A stretch of DNA of 64,000 nucleotides from Blakeslea trispora (lineage: Eukaryota > Mucoromycota > Mucoromycetes > Mucorales > Choanephoraceae): positions 1 to 64,000 of the forward strand of contig JAIWNE010000080.1 in NCBI GenBank assembly GCA_025331445.1, in the 5' to 3' direction. The translations under genes were made by a program, and so were the position numbers. Numbering within the stretch: the first letter of the stretch is position 1; every line of letters begins with the position of its first letter. Shown here one piece after another: positions 36,829 to 50,800 of this stretch. Under the pieces are notes generated by a model. It saw only the letters and a program-made list of their open reading frames with translations. It ran no database searches and was not told the DNA's origin.

Positions 36829-37164
36829 ATCAGAATGGGTGCTTATAAGGCTCTCCCTTTAGAGTTCATATCTGCTTCACTTTATTCCCTTTATTTCTTA
36901 TAGAATAACCCATTCGGCTTATTGAAGCATTTTCTTCTTTGTTTACCCCTCCCAATCTCGGATGTGTACCCAATGCCACAACAATGACGACATAGATTCA
37001 CACTGAAGATGGATTTCCTTTTTTGGATCGAACCTTGTACTACTATTGTAATCAAATAAAACAGTAAAATGGCTCTAGAGAAAAACCCTCTCTCTCGCTT
37101 TTTTTTTTTAAAATTTTCTTCCTCTCTATACCATAAAGAGAGGTAAAACACGAATAACACAGCC
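36829..37164 (+). promoter_or_regulatory. spacer and promoter upstream of SLA1
   Basis: The 336 bp contains the 3' end of NKAP and the SLA1 promoter, with CT-rich tracts just before the start. No other feature was seen. Confidence 0.4.
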
Positions 37165-40100
37165 ATGCGCTACGTAGAAGTGTGTCAAACGTTATACGAT
37201 TATGAAGCTCGAACAGAAGATGAGCTTAGCATAAAGCAAGACGATGTATTGTATGTGATTGACAAAGAAGACGATGACTGGTGGAAAGCAGAATTAAAAC
37301 AGAGCTCAGAAGAACAAGGTCCAGTGGGTTTGGTGCCTGCTAATTACTTGGAACCTGTAAGTACTTTGACGATTGTATAGACTTGTTGCTCATGTGTGTT
37401 TATCAGATTCAACCTATTGGAAAAGTACGTGCAGAATATGACTATGTAGCTCAACAGGAAGAAGAGTTATCGTTTGAAGAAGGTGAAGAGATGGACTTGT
37501 TGGAGACAGATGACCCAGATTGGTACCTTGTCAAGTCAAGCAAAGGACATATTGGCCTGGCACCTAGCAACTATGTTCAAAGTGCAGAAAGTCACGAACA
37601 ACAAACAACAGCTCCTTCCGTTACTTCCGTTACCTCTACTGTTCAACCCATAGTAGCTCAACCTGTAGGTTTCTCATTATGAAGATGACTATAGGACATA
37701 GACTCATCTGTTTATTTTAGACGGGTAGAGAAGTAATTGCCGATGAAGCACAATCCTGGAATGTGAATGAATATGACCCTGCCAAGAAAAAGAAGAAGAA
37801 GGGAAAGGGTAGCCTGTTTATTGGTAATGGCATGATTTGTTATGGCAGTGAGACAGATAAGGCTTCTCCTGTGCAACAATATCATATATTGGATGTTACC
37901 AAATATCTCTATGATGGTAAAATTCTACACATTGAAATTGAGGGCCCTAAACAAGCTGTCTTGGATCTCCAGGCTGCTTCCAAGTCAGAAGCCAAAGCGA
38001 TCTTGGCAAAGATTGCTGATTCTACTCGTGCTGCTCAAGCATCTAATACACACTTAAACAGCCAACAGGAAGTAGCTGCTCCTCAAGCTGCTCTTGTGCA
38101 AGAGACAGAACAAGAAGAGGAAGAACAACAACAGCAAGAAGAGAGTGAAGAGGAAGAAGAGAACCATTGTGTTCCTAAATGGGGCACTTCACTTTACTCT
38201 TTTGATGCTGAAGGAGAAGATGAACTATCGGTTGAAGAAAATGAACAACTTTATGTGCTTAACTATGAAAGAACAGATGGTTGGTGGCGTGTTCAAAAGG
38301 TAGATGGTGAAATAGGTCTCGTTCCTTCTTCTTATATTCAATTTGATGATGATGATGAAGAAGAACAAGAGAATCATACAACTGCCATGGGTGCTGCTGC
38401 CATGGGTGCTGCTGCTGTAGGCGCTGCTGCTGCTGTGGGTGCTGGTAGCATGACTGCTACTCGTCCAGAAGATAAAGAAGAGATCAGAAGAAAGCGTGAA
38501 GAAGAAGAACATGCTTTATATCAAAAACGCCTTCGAGAAGAAGAAGAGCGTGAACGTATTCGACGCCGTGAACAAGAAGAGAATGAGCGCAGACGCCGTC
38601 AAGAAGAAGAGGAAAGACGTCGCCAAGAGGAAGAGGAAAGAAAACGCCGTCAAGAAGAAGAACAAAAAGAAAGCGAGAGAAGAAAACAGGCTCAAGAGGC
38701 AGCCAAGCGTGCTGAAGCTGCTCGTCAAAAACAAATAGAGGAAGATTACAAACGCAAGGAGGCTGAACGTAAAGCTACCTTGGCTCGTTCGACCAGTACT
38801 AAATCAAACCGTCATCAAGATCTTCCTAAACCTGACCCTAGCAAGGTCAGGACCTGGACAGATCGTTCAGGTACATTCAAGGTACAGGCTCAGTTCATTG
38901 ATTTCCATAATGGCAAATTACGTCTCCATAAACTGAATGGTGTCAAGATTGATGTGCCTGTTGAAAAGATGTGTCCTGATGATATTCATTGGGTCGAGAC
39001 GCACACCCGACAGTCCTCCCCTGACCCACCTACACCTGCCATGCCCCCTCGTCCTAGCCAACCAGAGGCTTCTGAAAAGAAGGTGAATGAACGATGGGAT
39101 TGGTTCGATTGGTTCATGATGATTGGCATTCCTATGCAAGCCTCTCTTCAGTATGCCTCTAGCTTTAAGGCCGAAAAACTGGATGATAGCGATATTCAGA
39201 ACTTGACGCATAAACAGATGAAGACCTTGGGTCTGAAAGAAAACCATGTTCAACGTATTCAACGGTACATTGAGACAGGTAAGCCTGAACCACCTGAAGA
39301 ACAAGAAGAGGCCAATCAGAAGGAACGTGAGCTTCAGATTGCTAAAGATGAGGAATATGCGCGTCAACTTCAACTTGAAATAGAGGCGAGTGAAAAACCT
39401 CAAAAGACAAAAAGTCCTGCCTCTACTGCGAGACCTAGACCAAGTGTATCTGCACCTAAAGATGTTCATCCTGATCTTCTAGACTTGATTGGTAACCAAT
39501 TGACAAGCTCGTCTGATAAAGGAAAAGCACCTGAAAGCTCTACAACACGTGATCTCATGGGCTTCAATGACGATGCCTGGGCTCCTCGTCAAGATGCCAA
39601 TCCTCTTATGCCCACCAAGACAGCTACCTCTACCCAATCTTCACCACCACAACCTATCATGTCTCCACCTGCTCCTAAGGGTCCTTCTGCTGAAGAAATA
39701 CAGGCTGCTGAAGCTGAGCGTAAACGTAGACAAGAAGAGGAACAGATTCAAAAGATTCAGTTGATGGCTTTACAAAAGCAAGCTAGAGATCAACAAAAGC
39801 AATTGGAAGAATTACAAAAATTGACACAACAACAGTTGGAACTTCAAAAGCAATTGGCTATGCAGACAGGTACACAGCAACAGCAACAACAGCAACAACA
39901 AAAGATGATCCAGATTCAATCTCAACAACAACAGTTGCAACAACAACTGGCTCAACAGCCACAACAACTCCAACCTTCATTGGTACCTACTTTACCTACT
40001 GGATTTGAGTCTCAGCCTACTGGTTTCCAAGCCATGTCTACTGGCTTTGTCAGTCCTCCTGCCCCACAAGCCTATCCACCTACCCATGCTGGACGTCCAA

Positions 40101-40821
40101 GACCTACACCTAACCATCGACTTTCAACCGATCCTACCTTGGGACAATGGCAACCCCCTAGTCAGGCACCTATGCAAACAGGTGCCAATCCTAATACAGC
40201 TTCTCCTTGGCAAGGTCTTCAACCTCAAATGACTGGTTTCCCCTCTCAAAATCAGCCAATGGGTGGATACCAACCATCATCATCCGTTCTCCCCCCACCC
40301 TTAAATCCTAACGCCTCATCTGCTTCCGCTGCTGGACAGCAAGGCGATTTCAATTCATCAGGAGTTGGTCTTCAAAGAGCACAGACAATAGGTGCTCAGC
40401 CTACAGGCAGACATTGGGGTCAAGCCAGTAAGTTGTCTTGAGAAAATACATCTATCTATACAAATCTAATGTTTTCTCTATTCTATAGCACCTGCCAATC
40501 CATTTGGTTCCCCCACCCTTTCTCCACTTCAAGCTCAAATGACAGGTGTTCAATTCTCTACACCTAGTCCTCAAGCATTCCATCAATCTCCCTTGCAATC
40601 CCATCAACCCACTGGTTATATGCAACCTCAAATGACAGGTTTTCCTCCACAATCAGCACCACCACTACCACAACAACAACAACCAGCACCTACTGGAAAT
40701 AATATCTTTACACCACAAGGATCAATGCAATGTAAGTACAGCCCTTTAACTTTTGTTTTCTCATTTCCCTAACACTCTTTTAGATGGACAATCTGCTTTC
40801 CCTACTCAACGTCCCTGGTAA
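37165..40821 (+). CDS. SLA1: SLA1, endocytic actin-patch adaptor
   Basis: Five exons (37165-37356, 37407-37664, 37721-40427, 40489-40731, 40784-40821) give 1145 residues. Domains in order: SH3-1 (residues ~5-63, ALYDYEA-like YDYEARTEDELSI), SH3-2 (~70-130), a PH-like segment (~155-225), SH3-3 (~304-358), an Arg/Glu-rich predicted helix (~385-490), SHD1 (~526-575, RTWTDRSGTFKVQAQF), the SAM-like SHD2 (~608-667, WDWFDWFMMIGI), a Gln-rich segment, and C-terminal PTGF/MTGF repeats. Family knowledge: SHD1 binds NPFxD cargo signals and the (L/x)xxQxTG repeats are Prk1/Ark1 phosphorylation sites that bind Pan1/End3 in yeast. The gene ends 52 bp from the stop of mL54. Confidence 0.95.
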
Positions 40822-40873
40822 ACAAACACTTAATATACAATGGTTGTTGTTGTCTTTTTTATTATTAAAATAT

Positions 40874-41278
40874 CTAGTTCTTCTTATCCTTCATAAAGTT
40901 CATTGCTTTAATGGCGTCTCTATTTTGCTTTCTATGATATTGACGATGAGCGGGTTTGGTTGTCTTTTGCTTTTGTTTCTTTTCATCCAATAAATCCCAT
41001 AACCATTCAGGGTATTCAGAGTCATCCAATGCAACTGGTTCTGGCTTATCCTTCATGTATTGAAGGCCTTTTAAAACAGTGCCTTTTGGTGCTGCAGAAG
41101 GCTTTCGTGTAGTTGTATCTAACAAGAAAGATGAATATTTTTATACCGGGATCTTTTTTTCTTTTTTTTTACCAGCGGCATTTCTGACAACAGCAGTCGA
41201 ATGTAAAAGGCTTGCACGTGCTAATGTAGGTTGATAAAGAGATCGAGAAGAACGTACAATGGTGCTCAATAGGGCCAT
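40874..41278 (-). CDS. mitochondrial ribosomal protein mL54
   Basis: Two exons (41173-41278 and 40874-41118) encode 116 residues. The N-terminus is a presequence (MALLSTIVRSSRSLYQP). The mature part carries the mL54 signature: PKGTVLKGLQYMKDKPEPVA followed by DSEYPEWLWDLLDEK and the basic tail. Length and motif fit the mL54/MRPL37 family. It is tail-to-tail with SLA1 and shares its promoter side with ORC5. Confidence 0.9.
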
Positions 41279-41642
41279 GCTGTATTATTATAAAAAAAAA
41301 TGTTAAAAAAAAAAGTAGTAGAAAAAAAAATTTGGATGAACCTGACAAGCCTGGGGGATTTGGGAGTGCGATTTGATTGGAGGGAAATACCCAATCAAAA
41401 TAGAGTAAAGATTTACAGCTTTACTGTGTGTGTTTTTTTTTTGAAGTTGAAACAAGCAATGCAAGACTTGAATTCTACCACAAACATGTAGATCTAACCG
41501 TGATGAGACAAATAAAAGCAGGCAAACTCAATTGAATGAAAAATCAATTACAAAATCAAGACTTTATTCATTGCAGTTGAAGCTGAACTATAAATGATAA
41601 AAAAAAAAGAAAGCTACACTGCCCTTTTTTTTTGAGATTATT
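41279..41642. promoter_or_regulatory. divergent promoter mL54 / ORC5
   Basis: A 364-bp bidirectional spacer with long A/T tracts on both ends. A less AT-rich patch lies around 41338-41400. No gene is present. Confidence 0.45.
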
Positions 41643-43077
41643 ATGCCATCCTTAAGAGAACGATTTCCCGGTAGAGAGAAACAGATTGATCAACTCGAAT
41701 CCATCACATTAGGTGTAATGTTGTTTATACTGCATTCTTCTTTGTACTAAATCGTATATAGTCTGAATTAAGCAACTACACACCACAAAGTATATTTGTT
41801 TATGGCCCACCTTCTACAGGCAAAACAACACTTGTTCGTCAATTCTTTGGACCTCATGGCGTTTTTGTGAATTGCATAGAGTGCTTTACACCTCGATTGA
41901 TATTTGAACATGCCCACGATGTCCTCGTTCGACATCAACCTTCTCAAAACAACCAATATACCTCAAGCCGAAAGATAGAGAATGCACAACAATTCGTAAG
42001 GGCTTTAAGAGAAGGTTTATCGCCTGATCGAGAGACTGTCTATTTGGTAAGTTATATAAAAACAAGTATGTGAATAAAAAGTAATGTGTTGATGCCTGTT
42101 AGATCTTGGATCATGCAGAAAGGATTCGTGATATGCCAGGCAATCTACTACCTGTTCTTTTAAGGCTAGGTGAACTGACAGAAAGGAACCTATGTGTGGT
42201 CATGATATCGAATATTGTCTTTGAAAAGTTTCGGATCAAAGGCGGTGCTGTTGATCCTTACCTCATTCGATTTGCCGAGTACACGCGAGAAGACACGATT
42301 CAGATCCTTCAGTTGGACTATACACCTACCCACGACCTCGATCTAGACTTTTATACTGGCTTTTTAGAAGTCATCTATGCCATGTTTCAGATCAACTGTA
42401 AAGATCTCAACGAGCTTCGTTATTTTGCATCCCTTCTCTATCCAGTCTACATCCGACCCATTCAAGAGGGACGACTGGATAAAAAGGAAAAAGCCAAACT
42501 CTTGTACGAGGCCAAGCCTTACTTTGCTAGTGCAACAGAAAAGCTTTACCTGAGAGAGATCTCGAGTGCTGAATGGGAACGCGATAGACTCAAGGACGAG
42601 ACAGACGAACACAATGAAGAACAAAGGATTGGTAGAGCAGAGGTAGAGCTACCGTTCTATGCTAAATTCCTGTTGATTGCAGCTTACCTTGCATCCTATA
42701 ATCCGCCACGGTTTGATGTGCGTTATTTTGCGAAATCTGCTGAAGAACGCAGAAAGAAGAAGGGAGGTGGTACTCGTAAGGGCAGAGTGGACAAGTTGGG
42801 TGGTAAGATGCGTCAACAATTACTGGGACCAAAGGCATTCCCTGTTGAACGTATGCTGGCTATCTTTTATAGTATTCTTGAAGACAGTCTTGAGGATACC
42901 ATCGATATTCAGTTACAGATCACAAGTCTAACTACGTTGCGATTATTAGTGAGAGCAACCAATATGGATCGATTGGATGGTGCAAAGTACAAGTGTAATG
43001 TGAACTTTGATTTCATACGTTCTATAGCTAAAAGTGTTCGATTTGAGATTGAACATTATTTATATGATTTTAGTTGA
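41643..43077 (+). CDS. ORC5: origin recognition complex subunit 5
   Basis: Three exons (41643-41714, 41762-42046, 42103-43077) encode 443 residues. The start MPSLRERFPGREKQIDQL is typical of Orc5. Walker A is SIFVYGPPSTGKTTLVR and the Walker B-like stretch is VYLILDHAERIRDMPG. The rest follows the AAA+ lid (NIVFEKFRIKGG, PYLIRFAEYTREDTIQIL) and the winged-helix C-terminus (ELPFYAKFLLIAAYLASYNP; TSLTTLRLLVRATNMDRLDG). Family knowledge: Orc5 is an ATP-binding subunit of ORC, which marks replication origins. The gene converges on the PAK-like kinase gene, 119 bp apart. Confidence 0.95.
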
Positions 43078-43196
43078 AAGAAAAAATGGCACTTTTGTTG
43101 TATAAAATACATGTCATATTTAAATAGTAAAGCAAATTCATTAGAAATAGATGTATATTGGAAAGAAGGAAGGGGGGTATATTAAAGGAGGATTGC

Positions 43197-45447
43197 TCAA
43201 GCAGTAAAATCCTTTTCAATGACATCTTCATCTTGTTCTAGCTGTTGAATGGTTTCAATTTCCCTTGCTCTTGTAATCAGTGATATCATATCTTCTGTTG
43301 TACCGACAGAGTTTGTAATAAAAGGGTGCTTATAATCATATAAGTATAGGGTCTATCTATTTTTTTTTGGTATACAAACTTACTTTTAGTAAGGTATTAG
43401 CATCAGGCCTTTGATTTGGATGGATAGAGGTACATTGCTCAAGAAAATCCTTAAAATCATCGGACCATTGTTCTGGTTTTTGCAATGCGGGTAAGCCATT
43501 AGCAGCAATCAAATAAAGTGCTTTCAATGGAGGATGCTCAATATAAGGAGGACTGTTATGAGCTATCTCATAGATCGAAACACCTAAACTCCAAATATCT
43601 ACTTTTGTATCGTATTCTTGACCTGTAATCACTTCGGGTGCCATCCAATAAGGTGTGCCTACAATTGAATTCCGTTTAGGTTTGGATGGACTCAATTGAG
43701 CACATTGACTGAAATCAGCTATTGAAATCATAAAAAAAAAAGACATGAGCAAAAGGAAAAACACATCATTCTCTCTTTCTGGCTTACATAATTTGACATC
43801 ACCGCGTAAATTCAATAAAATGTTATCACTTCGGATATCCCGATGAATACGGTTTAATCGGTGAATGCGTGTCAATGCTCTTAGAATATCTCTTGTGATA
43901 CGTGCAATCAACTCTTCCCGAATCTGTATACATGGCTCTTGTTCGGCTGACTCTAAAGCAAGAATATCGGATAAGGCCATATCCATATATTCCATGACAA
44001 CCTATGTGACTGTCAGTTCATTCTGCTTATCTAATAGCATGTTTCATCTACTTGCCCAAATTTCATTCTGTGTAACATAGCTGGTAATAAACTCGACAAC
44101 GTTTGGGTGTCGACTCATCTTCATTGTGATGAGCTCATTTCTAATTTTAGTGATCTTATTGACAGCTGTCTTGGATACCTTCTTGATGACCACAGCTCGA
44201 TCCGTGGCAATATGCTTGGCAGCATAAAGTGGACCAGACTCGCCTTCTGCAATCAATTCATATTCGTAGTATAGACTGGAAGGATTGGTAGTAGGATTAT
44301 CAGCAACATCATCTAAAAAAAAATGGTGTCAATGATGGTACGACCATTTAAAATAAAAGCTTTTTTTTTTTTTTACCCAAGACTGGGATAGAAGAAGGTG
44401 GTTTAGGGAAGACAGGAATAGGTGGTAAGGTTGAGTTTATCAAAGCAGATGGTGGTGGTGCTGGCGGTATAGGTGAGGATACGATAGGAGGTGAAGGAGG
44501 TAATGAAGATGATGGAAGTGGAGATATTGGCTCAGCGGCTTCATGAAGATAGAGAGAGAGAGTTAGCTTCATCATCATTTTTGTTTTTGGGATCATGTTC
44601 TCTCTCTTTTTGGGAACACGTGCCATTACCTCTTTCTTGTTGAATCTCTTGTACTGCCTCTAGAACCTCGGCCGAAAAAGAAGACTCTTTCGCTTCAATA
44701 TCAGGCAACATCAATGACATCCTTTCATCAAGCCCAACAATTAGCTTTTTGTCAGATTTAGTATCTGCTTGATCCCAACTGTCTGCACGCAATGGTATAT
44801 CACAGCTCTCGATCGTTTTTATAGTCCGCATTGGATGTCTCTGTTTTGGATGATAGCTTGACTTTGACAATAGTTCTTGCCAACCTTTTGGTAATCCTTT
44901 ATAGCCTACACCATCTTCATCCAACTCAACATGAACATGATGTTTGATATTGTAAGGCTGTCCTATAGAGGCATCTGAAGCTTAAAATAAATATTTCGAT
45001 TTAGAATGTAAAATATAGTGAAAGGTTCATTCTAAAGAATACTTTTTGTTTACCTTCAGAAGTAGGGACTAGAATTGGATGAATAAAGGTGGTATCAAGA
45101 ATATCATCACTAGGGAAATCGCCTTGCCAAACATCAGGAAGGCCCATGAATTTACCACTGTCATCATCATACTCAACATGTATCCCGTGTTCGAATTTGG
45201 TAGGTTTGCCTATATCTAATATACGCTCGCCTCCTCCATGTTGATTTTTCCATGCCAAAGCTTTGTTAGGCATTGTGGCTGAAGATAGGTTGTGCTGGTG
45301 ATAAAGTCGGCGTAGAGTGGCATTCGATCCAATACGTTGAAGGGCTCTTGTGCCATTTGTTTGGTTACTGTGGCTCGATGCTGGCTTAGGAGGGAATGTA
45401 TTGTTTGGAGCTGAGTGAACAGAAGAAGATGATTGTGCATTGCCCAT
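43197..45447 (-). CDS. PAK/Ste20-type kinase with two CRIB motifs and altered catalytic motifs
   Basis: Seven exons: 45054-45447, 44630-44980, 44377-44538, 44056-44312, 43788-44001, 43384-43718 and 43197-43328, giving 614 residues. The N-terminus MGNAQSSSS fits an N-myristoylation site (Gly2, Ser6). Two CRIB motifs follow: IGKPTKFEHGIHVEYDDDSG (79-98) and IGQPYNIKHHVHVELDEDG (from ~137). A Pro-rich linker precedes the kinase domain (~320-595). The ATP-site Lys is present (VVIKKV), but the catalytic loop is HRDIRSDN (Arg in place of the PAK Lys), and the DFG triplet reads DFS. GTPYWMAPEV and DIWSLG are normal. Family knowledge: PAKs are Cdc42/Rac effectors. With HRD-x-R and DFS, catalytic activity is doubtful, so a pseudokinase scaffold is possible. 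Intron 4 is GC-AG (TGG|GCAAGT). Confidence 0.88.
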
Positions 45448-47850
45448 GTTCTTTCTTTACACTGAAAACTCTTAAAAAGAAATAATCCGCTTTCTCTCTC
45501 TCTTCTTCTTCCTTTTTTTCAGTCTCGCCCTTTCTCTGTCGCAACTATAAAGTGAGCAAGGCTGAGAAAACTGAAACAAAATGTGGCAATCAAAAAGAGA
45601 GTGGAGACAGACTTGTGTAGAAAAAAAGACAAGCAATCAAAAAAAGAGAGAGAGAAGAAGAAGAAGAAGAAAAAAAGATCTTTGAAGGTTTATTATTATT
45701 TTCGGGTAGTGTTACACAGTAATTCAAGGATTTACCGTAAAAAAAATTAATCTCATTAAAACTTTGATTCTTGATTCAAGCATAAATTAATTCAAGTTTG
45801 AGACATTAGCTTAAGCATTTTGGTACAAAATGAATGCTCCAAATTATCATGCTTATCATTTTGTTTTATGCTTTGATTGAGCAGCCAATTGACTCACTAC
45901 TAGAACAATTGAATAAGAGTCATCAAGATAAACTATTAGTCTAAACAGAGAATTCGTATTTGTATCTGTTTACCTACGTAGTGTTTTTTGCTCTTTCAAT
46001 TCATATCGAAACAAAGAGTATACGAATTCAAGGCTTGCCATCACAACTACTATTGCTGTGAATTGTAATCTCGATGGATAACTAGACTAAGTCTTGGTAA
46101 TAGGAATAGCTTTAGCTCACATAACAATGACCATTCCTTTTTTCTTTATCAAGCAGTCTCTTTGTATTGTCTTTTGTTTCTTTACAAACATCACAAAGTT
46201 GTCAAAGAACAAGTTTGTCTAAAGTGAGGTACGCTTACACACAAATACGTACTTTGTGATAGCAGCAGAGCATCCAAATAAACAGAAAAAGAAAAAGAAA
46301 TCCTCAGTATTCTAAAAGATAAATGAGATCCTTTTTTCACTATCATTGCTATACAGAATCCAGCAAAGATAGGACAACAAAACAAAGACATGAAAAAAAA
46401 ATGTGATTATTTTCACTATTGAAATCTTTGGGCTTTAACCCTCATTTGATTCTGGCGACAAGCAAAAGTTGCCTCCTTCCTTATGAATAAGCATATTTAG
46501 CTAAAGGGGTCTGGTCCTTTTTGTGACTCTGTTCATTTGTTGCTAGATTACTACCAATTCAATGACGATATCTCATCAAACATCTGTAGAGAAAAGGCAT
46601 TCAAAAGTACAATTGAGAGTTGCGAATATCGTTGTGTGTATCCTTCTCCAGAACTCAATCGTATCAAGCAAATTTCGGTCAGTGCGTTAAAAGAAAAGCA
46701 ACCGGAGAAAGAGACAGTGAGTATGAGAACCCAAGATTGCTTATAACAAGGTTTGAAGAGTGTTTGAATAAGACAACTTGTTTGGCTCTTTCATTTAATT
46801 TGCTTACTATTCATAAACGAACATTATTTTAACTTTTTTGTGAGCGATTCTTGTGAGCTTTTTCTTTTGTTTTTGCAGATGAATGACTTCCGAAAGTAAC
46901 GTCTATCTTGTTCAAAGCTCACTTTCTTCCTTGATAGATCGATTGTTCTCTAGGTATTTCGAAACAGCAATGAATGAGATGTTAGTTGTATTCACATATA
47001 CACTAAATACTTGTAGTTGAATCAAGAAATATGAACAGTAAATTCACATTTTATCTTTGTTTGTCTATTGTTATATCTTGCTCAAACCAAACCAATTAGC
47101 TCGTTCATTATCGATAGCAATTCCCAAAAGCTCTTTTTAGTTTCTCTAAGCTCTAAATAAACTAATTCAAAGAGATGCAAAAGTGTGCGTATATGATACA
47201 ATGAATTGGTGAATAGAAAAATACAAAAAACTGATTTTTTTTCACTAAACAAATAGAACAGTAATCCAGAATGCAATATTCAAGTTTAAGACCACCTATA
47301 GCCTTTCTAAAGCCTTCAAATGTAGTTTAATAACATGCAAGTGAATGACCAAAAATAAATTTGAGGTAAACTCCGAACGCGTTTTTTTTGGTGAGGATCC
47401 ACTCGGGTGCTTTGTTCCTTTTATTTTTTGGAGTACGCAACTGTTTACTTCTTCTTTGTATGGAGCCTCTAAGAGCAGTGATATCTCGATTATTTGCTGA
47501 TATACAGGACAATCAGCCTCACGCTGTAATCTATTTTCTTTTCTTATCTTTTGATTTATCTTGTAAAAAAAAATGAGTCTAATTCCCCCTTTCTTTTTGT
47601 GGATAGGATGGGTCGAGCTTAGAAAAAGAATCGATTCAGACGTTTGACGGGTAGTGTGTAATTTTTGAAAATAAAGCGGCAATACCAACGATACTGATCG
47701 CGTTATTGCTTCAGGCTCTTTGATAAAAGTCCTTCTAGAAAAAGAAGACGATGTTTGCTCCATCCTGACACTAAAGATGAGCACAACTATAATAACAGCA
47801 TAGTTAATCACATTCATACAACTCATCGCATTCACTGCGAGGCTCTAGCT
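45448..47850. other. intergenic region, no gene recognised
   Basis: About 2.4 kb. The first ~230 bp is the PAK promoter side with CT/GAA tracts (GAAGAAGAAGAAGAA near 45655-45672). Beyond it, weak ORFs at 46537-46746 (plus) and 47296-47835 (minus) have no domain and no splice partners. It may contain element debris, but none could be named. Confidence 0.4.
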
Positions 47851-50800
47851 ATGGATTTTGTGAGGGCTTCTCGAGCTGGAGGTGGAACGATAGTAGGTTG
47901 AAAACCTTCTTTTTTTGTGTTTATCCAATCGTTTTACTCGATTATGCAGCTCATCATTTTTTTAGACAGATCAATTGAAAGTGATTATGCTTAAATACCG
48001 AGAACCACCTTTAACACTCGAGAAAACCTCTAGACTACTCACATTCATTCATCATGTCTTGAAACTAGTTCCTGTGACGCCATCATTAAATACACCACAG
48101 AAGCCATTTCCACTGGGCCTGTTGTTAGAAGACTTAGCACTGACCCTATCCACTCTGCAACCTGCTATTTGGATCATCACCATCCAATTTATGCTCTCTT
48201 GTCTCAAGAGTACATCACAACACTATGCAGTCATCACCACACCTGTCGTCCTTAGTATCATCAAACACGTTCTGCTTGAATTAACTCGACTACCTTCAAC
48301 AGACATGAATCCTATGCAAGAGAAATGTTTCTTAGTCGGTAAAGAGCTATTGGATCTATTTCTTATTCGGAATTATCAGAATGAACATGACTTTGTTACG
48401 ATTGGATCTGCACAGTCTAAATCAATAGGCACTGCAATATCTTATTATGATGTCGTCTATTCATTCCCTGAATTATATGGACATTTCTTGAATGCTCAGT
48501 CAGCACCTGAAGCAGCTGTTGCACCACAACCTTCTATTTCGAATCAAAACATCTGGCTGATGACGATCACCTATTTGTCACATTCTATCCTTCAAGATCA
48601 TCGCTTGATCGACCATGTTCCTTCTCTCATGGCCATCAATATCATTAAACATATCCTGAGGGAAATCAACACATTACCGGCTGATTTGACAACTGCACAA
48701 GTGGATTGCATCAATAAGGGGAAGGAGCTGATTAATTTATTATTACTTGGCCCCTTGGGAGATGGCGCTGGTGCTGTTTCTCACTATGATGTGATTGTAG
48801 CTGTAAGTATGTCCTTTTTTTTTCTTTGCTGAAGCACGAATAGTTAACGCTTTGTTAGCTTCCTGATGTGTACGGTCTTTTTCAACATGGTACATTTGCT
48901 CAAAGTGTACATTGGGTGATGGAGAAGTTTATCAACGAATTGGGTAAGAGACGGCGTCATTTGGCTTTCTTGATGATGCCACCCGATGCATCATGGCCAT
49001 TGATTTCTCAAATGAGTAGACGCCATGAATACAACGATTTGACGACCAGAACAAGCTATCATATGTTTGAAGGCGACTTGGTATGCTTATAGCATGTTGG
49101 TTATAATAGTTTGTTGACTTTGATTTGTATGTGTGCTTAGATTGAGTTTGTCAAAGAAGGTAGCTCCACCAATATTCAGACACATTTTCGAGACATGCTC
49201 TTCCAAAGAGCCCCCATGGACGAGTTCAGAGAGCTAGCCATGTCCTTGACTCAGACTGGTCTAGATACTACATTAATCAGAAAAGCCATGGTAGCCAAAG
49301 TGCGTGATGTGATACGTTGCATCCAACACTACAGTCAAACAGAAAAGCGAGATGATCAAGATACAGAAAGTGAGTGCCAAATCTCTCTCACTCTTTGTTT
49401 TAGACAATGTAATTAATATCCAGTTAACTCTATCTTACAGTGGTTGATAAATCCCAAGATGCATTCAATCCAGCAACAGCATCCATCCGTAGCGAAGACA
49501 TCAAAATGATGATTCCGAGTAATATCAATTTATGGGAATTGATGACCGAAACAGCAGATCAGCTCTACAGTTTTGTTTCAGCCGAGTAAGTAATAAGAAA
49601 AAAGGAACTAGAATACAATCATGTTGATCTGTTTGTTTAGCTTTTTTACCTATGAGGATTTACTTCATGACTTTTATGATTTGGTTTATACTTCTGATGA
49701 TGAACCTTATCACCCAACTGCTAAAGACCGAATTGCTAAAGACAATGGCCTTGTTTGGTTACTGTTACAGTTGTTTTGTAAGTATGAATCAAACTTATAG
49801 ACAATCATGTCGCTAAACATTTACTATAGATATCGAAAAGGTCTCTAAAGAGGTCATTCAAAAGGACTTTGAACAAGAAGAAAAGCTTTTTGGCAAACTC
49901 GTGCGACTCTACAATCAAGAACAGACAGACTCAAAGGATGCCTTTACTTTGCGTGATTTGGCACTACAATGTGCTGTGAACCATCAAAAAGCCAATATTC
50001 GTGATGTAGCCAGCATCAAACATCGACATCCCCTCATTGCCACCTCTTTGCAACATGCTGGCCTTTGTTATCAAGTACAAGCTTATTTTAGTAGCTATTA
50101 CCATAGCAATGTACCCACCAACTCTACTTTATTTAGTCAGCTAGACTTGCAAGAAATGGTTAAAATTGCTATGGAGAGTCAGTTGCGACAGGATGTTGTC
50201 CCATATACCCTTTATGTCTATTTAGTGCCTACGAAAGCAGAAGTCGATACGTTAGGCTATCCCTCTGCTACCTACATCAAGGGCGGTATGCTCAACTATC
50301 AATTACTAGATCTTCTTTGCGTGAATGCAAAACATCGACTTTTACAAGTGATTTACAAAATGATGTTAGATAGTGAGACAGGTCCAAGATATCAATCAAA
50401 CACTGGCTCTCCTTCTGTTGCATGTGTACCACCCAACGTATTAGATGTTGTCTATAAACTGCTTTATAGTGCACCTTGCTCGTAAGTTCACAATGTTTCC
50501 TTCAGGGCTTATTGAACTAATAAACTTTTAAGGGCTGAACTCATGATGAAAGAGATTCTGGACAAATTGAGACGATGCGACAAGATCATCAAAACTAAGC
50601 ATACAACAGAAGCAACACAACAGCCTCAGTTACCCGACCAAACCATGCGATGGCTGCAGAGTATCTTGCAACTGATGAATTATCGGTTTATTCGATTCTT
50701 GAAGTATTCTTCGTTTTCTTCGGGGCTTTTGCACTACATTCGTTACTCCATTTCACATCTCGAAAACCGACAGTGCTATCAGACATTGGAATCATTTGCT

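Noticed and set aside
47296..47835. Minus-strand ORF of 179 codons upstream of MED23
   Set aside because: No recognisable family, mixed composition with a Lys/Ile-rich middle, and no promoter-like context. Kept as unsupported.
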